From the NCBI GenBank assembly GCA_036788835.1, contig DAIQMR010000012.1:1-57033 (forward strand): a stretch of DNA of 57,033 nucleotides. The letters are read 5' to 3'. Each line of letters opens with the position of its first letter. Within the stretch, counting starts at the first letter, position 1. The notes under the pieces were generated by a model. It did not search any database. It was given only the letters and a program-made list of their open reading frames with translations, and had not been told where the DNA came from. The DNA is from JALCSJ01 sp036788835. Lineage in GTDB: Bacteria; Bacillota; Negativicutes; Acidaminococcales; Acidaminococcaceae. Shown in pieces: positions 50,360-57,033 of the stretch. The translations under genes were made by a program, and so were the position numbers.

Positions 50360-50917
50360 ATGAAAGTAATTCAATGGCTGGATAAACATTTTGAAGAAAC
50401 CCTTTTGGTTTTACTTTTGGTTGCCATTGCTTGTATTAGTATGATACAAGTTCTTTTCCGTAAGATACCATTTGTTACATCCTTAACCTGGGCAGAAGAG
50501 TTCTGCCGTTTCTTGTGGATATGGAGCGTTTTCCTTTCACTGCCCTATACCATCAGAATGGGCAATATGCTGCGAGTCGGGGTGCTGATTGATATGCTTC
50601 CCAAAACGGTTAAGAACACTATCAATATTTTAGTGGATGTTGTTAACACAGCTTGCATGGGGCTTTTCGCCTACTACTCCGTAGACCTTGTAGAAGGTAT
50701 CCGCAGAAGTAAAGAAGCCTCACCGGCTATGCTGTGGCCTATGTGGCTAGTATATATTTTCATGAATATCGGTTTTGTTCTGGCTGTCATCAGAGGCATT
50801 CAGCAAATCATTATTCATGTTAAGAATTTCCATAAGAGAGAATTAACTACTTTGGAACAAACTATGCAGGATGCAGCTAAAGAAGCTGCTATGGCGCAAG
50901 AAGGGGGAGATCAATAG
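50360..50917 (+). CDS. TRAP transporter small membrane subunit (DctQ family)
   Basis: A 185-residue protein with four helices; LVLLLVAIACISMIQVLFRKIPFVTSLTWAEEFCRFLWIWSVFLSLPYTIRMGNMLRVGVLIDMLP is the DctQ core. The C-terminal tail is polar and longer than usual. AGGAGG lies before ATG. Its stop codon shares a base with the GTG start of dctM. Confidence 0.9.
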   Translation: MKVIQWLDKHFEETLLVLLLVAIACISMIQVLFRKIPFVTSLTWAEEFCRFLWIWSVFLSLPYTIRMGNMLRVGVLIDMLPKTVKNTINILVDVVNTACMGLFAYYSVDLVEGIRRSKEASPAMLWPMWLVYIFMNIGFVLAVIRGIQQIIIHVKNFHKRELTTLEQTMQDAAKEAAMAQEGGDQ

Positions 50918-52215
50918 TGGCGGCTCTGTTAGTATTCGTAGTTTTCCTGGTTGCTATTGCGGTTTCCATTCCTATTGCTACCAGTATGATTTTAGGCTCT
51001 GTAGCTCCTATTTTGCTTATGCATAAAGGCGGCTCCATTGTTCAGCTATTAAATAATACTTTTTCCGGAGCCAACTCCACACCGATTCTGGCTGTGCCCT
51101 TATTTATCTTGGGCGGCGTTATTATGGCCAAAGGCGGTATTTCCAAGAAGTTATTTAATTTCTTCGCTTTCTTTGCCGGCCGTTTCACCGGCGGATTGCC
51201 CTGCGCTGTTATTCTGACCTGCTTGTTTTATGGTGCCATTTCCGGTTCCGGCCCTGCTACTACAGCAGCTGTTGGTGCTATGTGCGTACCTTTCCTGACT
51301 GATTTGGGCTATGACAAAACTTGGAGTGCCGGGTTGATTGCCGTGGCCGGTGGTTTAGGAGTTATTATTCCCCCTTCCATTCCTTTTGTGCTGTATTCTT
51401 TGGCTACCGGCGTTTCTACCGGTGATTTGTTCCTGGGTGGCGTTTTCCCCGGCATCTTAATTGGTATCTTTATGATGGTTTATGCAGTGTACTATTGCAT
51501 GAAGCATGGTGAAGACAAGGAAAAGATTAAAGCTCGTATGGACGAACTCAGTAAAGAAGGCTTTTTCTTCCTGTTTAAAGATAGTTTTTGGGCTCTCTTG
51601 TGCCCGGTTATCGTTTTAGGCGGTATTTACACCGGTTTCGTAACTCCTACTGAGGCTGCTACTGTTTCTGTATTCTATGCCTTAATCGTTTCTCTCTTTA
51701 TTTACAAGAGTATTAAGGTTAGTGAATTGATTCCCTTCCTGTGTGAATCAGTTAAGACCTACGGCGGTTTGGCTTTCGTACTGGCTTTTGCCACTGCTTT
51801 CGGCCGGGTGCTTTCTTTAACCAGAGCAACCAAAGCTATTGAAACATTTCTGTTAGGAAATTTCCATTCCAGCTTTACTGTTTTGAGCGTTTTGGTTATT
51901 ATCTTCCTGCTTTTAGGTATGGTCATGGATACAGGTCCTGCCATCATCATTCTGGCTCCCGTCCTGTTGCCGGCTGTTAAGGCCTTAGGAGTAGATCCGG
52001 TCCACTTTGGTGTTATCCTGGTTTGCTGCTTATCCATAGGTCTGGCAACACCTCCCTTCGGCCTGGACTTGTTTGTGGCGGGCAATATAGCGGAGGAGCC
52101 GCCCATGGCGGTTGCTAAAAAGGCAGTTCCCTTTATGATTTCCTTCATAATTGCTTTGGTCTTAATTACTTATGTTCCTTGGTTCTCAGTTTATTTACCG
52201 AAATTGCTTAAATAG
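50917..52215 (+). CDS. TRAP transporter large permease subunit (DctM family)
   Basis: A 432-residue membrane protein. Signatures: AISGSGPATTAAVGAMCVPFL, GVIIPPSIPFVLYSLATGVSTGDLFLGG, YTGFVTPTEAATVSVFYAL and CLSIGLATPPFGLDLFVAGNIA. The GTG start at 50917 overlaps the dctQ stop by one base. Gene order here is Q-M-P, unlike the P-Q-M order of the first TRAP system at 16458, so the two are not simple duplicates. Confidence 0.95.
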   Translation: MAALLVFVVFLVAIAVSIPIATSMILGSVAPILLMHKGGSIVQLLNNTFSGANSTPILAVPLFILGGVIMAKGGISKKLFNFFAFFAGRFTGGLPCAVILTCLFYGAISGSGPATTAAVGAMCVPFLTDLGYDKTWSAGLIAVAGGLGVIIPPSIPFVLYSLATGVSTGDLFLGGVFPGILIGIFMMVYAVYYCMKHGEDKEKIKARMDELSKEGFFFLFKDSFWALLCPVIVLGGIYTGFVTPTEAATVSVFYALIVSLFIYKSIKVSELIPFLCESVKTYGGLAFVLAFATAFGRVLSLTRATKAIETFLLGNFHSSFTVLSVLVIIFLLLGMVMDTGPAIIILAPVLLPAVKALGVDPVHFGVILVCCLSIGLATPPFGLDLFVAGNIAEEPPMAVAKKAVPFMISFIIALVLITYVPWFSVYLPKLLK

Positions 52216-52230
52216 TTAGTTCAGTAATGA

Positions 52231-52258
52231 CAATGGGGTCATTTAAGCCTCATTGAAA
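52231..52258 (+). other. Weak intercistronic hairpin between dctM and dctP
   Basis: CAATGGGG and CCTCATTG flank a short loop and are followed by four A residues. It is not a terminator; it may mark an mRNA processing site. Confidence 0.3.
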
Positions 52259-52293
52259 AATAGGAAATGAAAATTTAAGGAGGCTTATTTTAA

Positions 52294-53373
52294 ATGAAAA
52301 AAACAATGAGAAAGATTATGGCAGCGGCTTTGACCGGCATGATGGCATTGTCTCTGACCGGTTGCGGCGGCGGAGACGACAAGGCGGCAAAGAGTGACAG
52401 TAAAGCTGGCGGCGCTTATGCCAATTTGAAGGCAGTGGAATTAATCGGAGCTGACTCTACAGGTAAAGATGCAGCCGGCCAATTGTTTGGCGAATTGGTA
52501 ACCAAGAAAGTTAAAGAGATTACCGGTGGTAAATTAACCATTGATTACCATCCAAACGGTGATTTGGGCGGCGACGAAGATTTGCTTCGTCAAATGAAAT
52601 CCAATGATATTCAAATTGTGGTTTCTCAGACTGCTCCCGTAGTATCATTTATTCCTGAAATGGCAGTATTTGACCTTCCTATGTCATTCGCACAGTTTAA
52701 AGGGGATGCGATTGACAAGGTTTTGAACGGCAAGGATTCTGCATTCCACAAAAAGTTATCTGAAGCTTATGATAAAGCAGGCTACCATTATCTGGGCATC
52801 CTGCAAAATGCTACTTTCCGTCTGACTACTGCTAACAAAGATTTGAAGACTTTGGAAAGCTACAAGAGCCTGAAGATTCGTACCATGAGCAACAAGAACC
52901 ACATGGCTTTCTGGACCGCTATCGGCGCAGAGCCTACTCCTTTGGCTTGGCCTGAAGTTTACTTTGCTTTGCAAAGCGGTACTGTAGATGCAGAAGAAAA
53001 TGCTGCTGACACTGTTGTGGGCGCCAACCTGAACGAAGTGCAAAAGTATTTGGCCTGCACCAATCATATCCTGTATGCTAACCAAATCAGCATTAATAAG
53101 AAAGCTTATGACGGACTTGATCCTGCTTACCAAAAAGCTTTGAACCAGGCTGTAACTGAAGCTATTGCGGAAATGCGTCCGAAACTGGCTGATATTGATA
53201 AGAAAAACAAAGAAACCTTAAAGGGCAAGGGCATGACCATTATTGATTATGACAAGGCTTTCTTTGCTAAGATTCTTGAACTTGACGGTGTGAAAAAGTT
53301 GTATAATGACATTGATGGTCAAGTTAAGGGCTTAGGCAAGACTTTGATGGATGAACTGAAAAAAACAAAATAG
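52294..53373 (+). CDS. TRAP transporter substrate-binding lipoprotein (DctP family)
   Basis: A 359-residue protein with lipoprotein signal ending LSLTGCGGG (Cys about 24). The DctP fold is supported by GKLTIDYHPNGDLGGDEDLLRQMKSNDIQIVVS, the Arg segment SYKSLKIRTMSNKNHMAFW and the helix VYFALQSGTVDAEENAADTVVG. AAGGAGG precedes the ATG. It binds an unidentified carboxylate, perhaps the substrate of the shikimate-dehydrogenase-like enzyme or of the ThDP enzyme in the same operon. Confidence 0.93.
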   Translation: MKKTMRKIMAAALTGMMALSLTGCGGGDDKAAKSDSKAGGAYANLKAVELIGADSTGKDAAGQLFGELVTKKVKEITGGKLTIDYHPNGDLGGDEDLLRQMKSNDIQIVVSQTAPVVSFIPEMAVFDLPMSFAQFKGDAIDKVLNGKDSAFHKKLSEAYDKAGYHYLGILQNATFRLTTANKDLKTLESYKSLKIRTMSNKNHMAFWTAIGAEPTPLAWPEVYFALQSGTVDAEENAADTVVGANLNEVQKYLACTNHILYANQISINKKAYDGLDPAYQKALNQAVTEAIAEMRPKLADIDKKNKETLKGKGMTIIDYDKAFFAKILELDGVKKLYNDIDGQVKGLGKTLMDELKKTK

Positions 53374-53402
53374 TTTAAGCCCGGTAAGAGAGGAATTTTA
53401 AT

Positions 53403-54281
53403 ATGTCACAAGGCACACAAAAGCAGGCTTTTGGCTATTTACTTATTACGTTTTTCTTCTTCGGCAGCGTCTATGTTGCCGGCAAATTAATAGCTAATGA
53501 TCTTCCGCCTGCCTATGTGGCCGCCTTGCGTTGCCTTCTGGCTTTAATACCGTTGGGACTCATGTCGAAAAAATATTGGCATCTGCCCATTGAGAAGAAG
53601 GACAGAAAGACCATGTTTCTCATAGGTTTTTTGGCCTATTTCCTCAATATTCATTTGATTCAGATTGGCGTTAAATTAACAGGTGCTTCTGTCGCGGCGC
53701 TTATTAATTCTATAACGCCGGTGGCAGTGACTTTACTGGCGGCGGTTATTCTTCACGAAAAAATAACCCCGATTAAATATTTTTGCCTGTTCTTGGCAAT
53801 GGCCGGTACTACTATCATTACCGGTACTGCCAGTGGTCAGGGGGAAGTGTGGGGGATTATTTCGGTATTGGTTGCTGTTTTTGCTTTTAGTACTGCTTCT
53901 ATTTTCATGCGTAGGGTAACAAGTAAGTATCCGCCCATTCTGGTAACCTTTTACGGTATGGTTGTGGGAGCTGCTCTTAATATTCCTGTGGCGATTTATA
54001 TGGTTAATACTGTAGATGTAAGTTTCACTCCAAAAATTATTGGGTGTCTGTTGTATCTGAGCATCGGTGGTGCAGGCATAGCACAGTTTACCTGGGCTAA
54101 ATGCTTGTCCCTGCTGCCAGCTAGCACTTGTTCCTTGTTTTATCCCCTGCAAACCGCTTTCGCTTCTCTTTTAGGAGCCCTGATTTTAGGAGAGACATTT
54201 ACAACCTCTTTCTTTATAGGTCTCATTCTGATTTCGGCTGATATTGTGATTAGCACCAGGGAAACAGCGAAACTGTCCTAA
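53403..54281 (+). CDS. EamA/DMT-family transporter
   Basis: A 292-residue protein with ten predicted helices in two EamA halves (about 8-135 and 148-285). Typical turns are GSVYVAGKLIANDLPPAYVAALRCLLALIPLGLM, ASVAALINSITPVAVTLLAAVILHEKITPIKYFCLFLAMAGTTIITG and AFASLLGALILGETFTTSFFIGLILISADIVIS. Family members export or exchange amino acids and related metabolites. It lies 29 nt after dctP and 12 nt before the LysR gene, so it is probably part of the same transcript. Confidence 0.9.
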   Translation: MSQGTQKQAFGYLLITFFFFGSVYVAGKLIANDLPPAYVAALRCLLALIPLGLMSKKYWHLPIEKKDRKTMFLIGFLAYFLNIHLIQIGVKLTGASVAALINSITPVAVTLLAAVILHEKITPIKYFCLFLAMAGTTIITGTASGQGEVWGIISVLVAVFAFSTASIFMRRVTSKYPPILVTFYGMVVGAALNIPVAIYMVNTVDVSFTPKIIGCLLYLSIGGAGIAQFTWAKCLSLLPASTCSLFYPLQTAFASLLGALILGETFTTSFFIGLILISADIVISTRETAKLS

Positions 54282-54293
54282 GGAGGCAGACCA

Positions 54294-55205
54294 ATGAATC
54301 TACAGTGGTTATATTATTTCGACACTATTGCTGAATTAGAACATTACACTAAAGCAGCAGAAAAATTACATGTTAGCCAATCCAATCTCAGCCATGCTAT
54401 TAAAGAGCTGGAAGCTGAACTTGGTGCAGAGCTCTTCGAGCGCCACGGCAGAAATGTGAAGCTGACTAAATACGGAGAGATTTTCCGACCCTATGTGAAA
54501 AAAACACTGAACACCTTGGAAACAGGGGTATCAACCATTAGAGAATACATTGACCCTAATGCAGGGACCATTGTGCTGGGGGGATTTCCCTCGGTGGCAC
54601 AGTTTGCCACGGATTTAATGGTACGTTATCAATCAGAGACCAACAGACTGGAAGTACAGTTTCAATACACCCAGGAAGGTTGGCGGGAATTGCGGGATAA
54701 TCTTTTAAACGGCAGTATTGATGTAGCGATTGCCACCCGTTTTAATTATCCCCAAATCGGGGCAACTTACCTTGGCATTCACAAGCTGGTTGTTCTTTTG
54801 CCGGAGCAGCATCCTTTGGCAGTCAGGCAAAGCATAGATTTACGGGAATTAGATAAAGAAAAATATATCGCCTTTGATAAACTGGGGCAGCTGAGACCTC
54901 ATCTGGACGGAATTTTTAATGAACTGAGAGTGCAGCCCAATATAGTGGCAGAGACACCTAATGACTTGATTATTTTTGGCCTGGTGGCAGCAGGCAGGGG
55001 ACTGGCAGTTGTGCCGGAGCCTTTGACCGGTGCGCCCTTTGGGACGAAAATCATCCCTATTTCCAACGAAATTCCTCAGAGAAAACTTTATCTCCAATGG
55101 AACAAAGAAAGATATATTTCTCCGGCTACGGAATATTTTAGAGATTACGTAAAACGTAGCGAGAATGTTTTTGATCAGTATCTTGAACAACATAAAATTA
55201 CTTGA
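54294..55205 (+). CDS. LysR-family transcriptional regulator
   Basis: A 303-residue regulator. N-terminal helix-turn-helix (about 1-60): LQWLYYFDTIAELEHYTKAAEKLHVSQSNLSHAIKELEAELGAELFERHGRNVKLTKYGEIF. The C-terminal ligand domain (about 90-295) resembles the CynR/CysB-like periplasmic-binding fold. It is unusual for LysR genes in being embedded co-directionally in the operon it may control instead of being divergent. Its ligand may be the TRAP substrate. Confidence 0.92.
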   Translation: MNLQWLYYFDTIAELEHYTKAAEKLHVSQSNLSHAIKELEAELGAELFERHGRNVKLTKYGEIFRPYVKKTLNTLETGVSTIREYIDPNAGTIVLGGFPSVAQFATDLMVRYQSETNRLEVQFQYTQEGWRELRDNLLNGSIDVAIATRFNYPQIGATYLGIHKLVVLLPEQHPLAVRQSIDLRELDKEKYIAFDKLGQLRPHLDGIFNELRVQPNIVAETPNDLIIFGLVAAGRGLAVVPEPLTGAPFGTKIIPISNEIPQRKLYLQWNKERYISPATEYFRDYVKRSENVFDQYLEQHKIT

Positions 55206-55222
55206 ATTGTGGAGGGTTAATA

Positions 55223-57033
55223 ATGACTAAAAAATTAGTTGCGGATTTAATGGTAGATTATCTCGTACGACGTGATATAAAATATGTTTTCGGTTTATGC
55301 GGACATACTGTTATTGCCATGCTGGACGCTATGAATAAGAATAAAAAAATCACTTATATTTCCAATCGTCATGAAGCGGTAGCTTCTACTGCCGCTGACG
55401 GCTACGCCAGAGTAACCCATAAGGCCAGCGTTGTAATGTGCCACTTGGGGCCCGGTATCACCAATGTTCTCACCGGTGTTGCCAATGCTGCTTTTGATTC
55501 CATTCCTATGGTTGTTATTGCCGGAGATGTTCCCACCTATTACTTTGGCAAGCATCCTCATCAGGAAGTTAATATGCACGGGGATGCCACTCAATACAGA
55601 ATTTTAGAGCCTGTTGTGAAGAGGGCTTGGCGTGTAGATGACCCGGAAGCTTTGCCGGACATTATGGATAAAGCTTTCCGTCTGGCAGAATCCGGTCGTC
55701 CCGGACCCGTCTTGATTGATATGCCTATGGATATTTTCTCCCGTAAGGAAGAAGATTATCTGTGGGACAGAACCTATAAAGATAGCCATATTACCATGAA
55801 ACCTGCTTTGGATCCGGCTGCGGCTGCAGCTATTGCCAAAGAATTAGTTAAGGCTAAACGCCCGGTGCTTCATGCCGGCGGCGGTATTATCCTGGCGGAA
55901 GCTTCTGCAGAATTGGCAGCATTGGCTGAGTTCCTGGATATTCCCGTATCCCGTACCTTGATGGGTCAAGGCTGTATTTCCGATACTCATCCTTTAATGG
56001 TTGGTCAGACCGGGTTCTGGGGCATGGAATTCACTCATTCCCTGACCACCAAAGCCGATGTTATTTTGGGCTTAGGCACTCGTTTTGCCGAAGCTGACAG
56101 CTCCAGCTGGTACAGAGGGGTTACTTTTGATCCTGACCATACCGATTTCCTGCAAATCGATATTGACCCCAGCGAAATCGGACGTAACTATCCTGTGAAG
56201 ATTGGTGCGGTAGGTGATTTAAAATTAGGCCTGCAACAAATTTTAGCTGAGGTTAAGAAAATTTGCCCCAAAGGCAAACAGAATCCTACCCTCAAAAAGA
56301 AAATTGCCGCAGCCAAAGCGGCGTTCAAGAAATCCAATGTAGCTATTTCCACCGATGGTCGTTTTCCCATGACACCTCAAAGAATTTTGAAGGATGTGAA
56401 GGACACCATTCCGGAAGATGCACATATTTTCACTGATGTGGGCTGGAACAAAAACGGTGTTGCTCAGCAATTTGACGTTACCGTTCCCGGTACCATCCAC
56501 CACAGCTCCGGACTTGCAACAATGGGCTTCGGTGCCTCCGCCGTATTGGGCGGCAAGCTGGCAGCTCCCAAACAAGTGAGCATTACTTTGACCGGTGACG
56601 GCGGCTTCGGTGTGAATCCTACCTGTCTGGCAACTGCTGTAGAGCAAGGTATTCCCTGTACCTGGGTTGTTATGAACAACTCTGCTTTCGGTACTATTGC
56701 CGGGTTGGAAAATGCTAACTATCATACAACCTTCGGAACCAAATTCCATACCCCTGACAACAAACCCTATTCTCCCAAATGGGCAGATGTGGCCAAGGCT
56801 TACGGTGTAGAAGCCATCTGCGTACAAAGTGCCGATGAATTCAAGCCTGCTATGGAAAAGGCTATGAAAGCCAATAAAGAAGGCCGTCCTTTCTTAGTGG
56901 AAGCTCCCATGGAAAATATCGTAGTTCCAACACCAGGTTGCTGGAACATCAACGATATCTATAGCCCCACTAAGCTGGTAGAAGACGGCAAACTGGTTAA
57001 GAATAAACAAGGCAAATTCGTTGCTCCTAACCA
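55223..57033 (+). CDS. ThDP-dependent enzyme of the acetolactate synthase family, 3' end outside window
   Basis: At least 603 residues, still open at the window edge. N-terminal pyrimidine-binding domain has the ThDP-activating Glu51 (SNRHEAVASTAADGYARV); the middle domain starts near 195; the C-terminal PP domain has TLTGDGGFGVNPTCLATAVEQGIPCTWVVMNNSAFGT (GDG-x(n)-NN). The family covers acetolactate synthase, glyoxylate carboligase, sulfoacetaldehyde acetyltransferase, oxalyl-CoA decarboxylase and IolD. Glyoxylate carboligase lacks the Glu found here, so that call is not favoured. The GLCGHTVIAMLDAM segment is unlike ordinary acetolactate synthase. GGAGGG lies 6 nt before ATG. Confidence 0.85.
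   Translation, partial: MTKKLVADLMVDYLVRRDIKYVFGLCGHTVIAMLDAMNKNKKITYISNRHEAVASTAADGYARVTHKASVVMCHLGPGITNVLTGVANAAFDSIPMVVIAGDVPTYYFGKHPHQEVNMHGDATQYRILEPVVKRAWRVDDPEALPDIMDKAFRLAESGRPGPVLIDMPMDIFSRKEEDYLWDRTYKDSHITMKPALDPAAAAAIAKELVKAKRPVLHAGGGIILAEASAELAALAEFLDIPVSRTLMGQGCISDTHPLMVGQTGFWGMEFTHSLTTKADVILGLGTRFAEADSSSWYRGVTFDPDHTDFLQIDIDPSEIGRNYPVKIGAVGDLKLGLQQILAEVKKICPKGKQNPTLKKKIAAAKAAFKKSNVAISTDGRFPMTPQRILKDVKDTIPEDAHIFTDVGWNKNGVAQQFDVTVPGTIHHSSGLATMGFGASAVLGGKLAAPKQVSITLTGDGGFGVNPTCLATAVEQGIPCTWVVMNNSAFGTIAGLENANYHTTFGTKFHTPDNKPYSPKWADVAKAYGVEAICVQSADEFKPAMEKAMKANKEGRPFLVEAPMENIVVPTPGCWNINDIYSPTKLVEDGKLVKNKQGKFVAPN

Noticed and set aside
55223..57033. Calling the last gene glyoxylate carboligase to complete a glyoxylate-tartronate semialdehyde-glycerate route with the enzymes at 24598 and 27901
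   Set aside because: The ThDP-activating Glu, replaced in glyoxylate carboligase, is present, and the genes are 26 kb apart under different regulators.

Overview
The window looks like a chromosomal piece of an anaerobic, diderm (Gram-negative) Firmicute of the class Negativicutes. The grounds are an outer-membrane beta-barrel protein, a TonB/ExbB/ExbD set, Firmicute-type ribosome sites (AAGGAGG-like), Firmicute small families (DUF1659, DUF2922, a Hol_Tox-like peptide), and many TRAP and tripartite-tricarboxylate (TTT) transporters feeding organic-acid metabolism. The class assignment is inference. No rRNA, tRNA, insertion sequence or CRISPR array was seen. A run of exactly 100 N (36809-36908) shows that this is a draft scaffold.

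Layout. (1) 3-8533: an exopolysaccharide operon with a truncated outer-membrane barrel, a three-repeat NodB-type deacetylase, a PilZ-GT2 synthase, a PgaB-like protein whose deacetylase site is degenerate, and a secreted GH18-like hydrolase. It resembles poly-N-acetylglucosamine (Pga) loci but is arranged differently. (2) 8553-15166: a three-hairpin terminator region, pyruvate carboxylase, a DUF4143 ATPase, a 41-residue Hol_Tox-like peptide, a thermonuclease and a flavodoxin. (3) 15421-29130: a GntR-controlled catabolic island with a TRAP transporter, a four-protein 2-oxoacid/acetoin-type dehydrogenase complex, a tartronate-semialdehyde-reductase-like enzyme, a PPC-domain protein, an MBL-fold protein, a lipoate ligase and a MOFRL glycerate kinase. 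(4) 29295-33182: a lipoprotein, a DUF2922/DUF1659 pair divergent from a small sigma-like factor, and exbB-exbD-tonB. (5) 33309-35657: a hybrid sensor kinase with a substrate-binding-protein-like sensor domain.

(6) 35733-43045: a hexuronate island with an IclR regulator and its operator-rich leader, the assembly gap inside a decamer repeat, kduI, kduD, a KDG kinase and a TTT transporter. (7) 43180-48022: an aminotransferase, the two-subunit L-serine dehydratase, a K+ channel-like protein and a DgoK-type kinase. (8) 48164-57033: an HMG-CoA-lyase-like enzyme divergent from an operon containing a shikimate-dehydrogenase-like protein with an altered substrate motif, a second TRAP transporter, an EamA permease, a LysR regulator and a ThDP-dependent enzyme that runs off the window.

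How the genes fit together. Three tripartite uptake systems each sit beside enzymes that would turn a carboxylic acid or sugar acid into pyruvate, glycerate or acetyl-CoA-level intermediates. Pyruvate carboxylase and serine dehydratase connect these to C4 metabolism. The most unusual parts are the polysaccharide operon with its degenerate deacetylase domains, the two orphan catabolic islands of unknown substrate, and the repeat-rich regulatory regions before the IclR gene and kduI.
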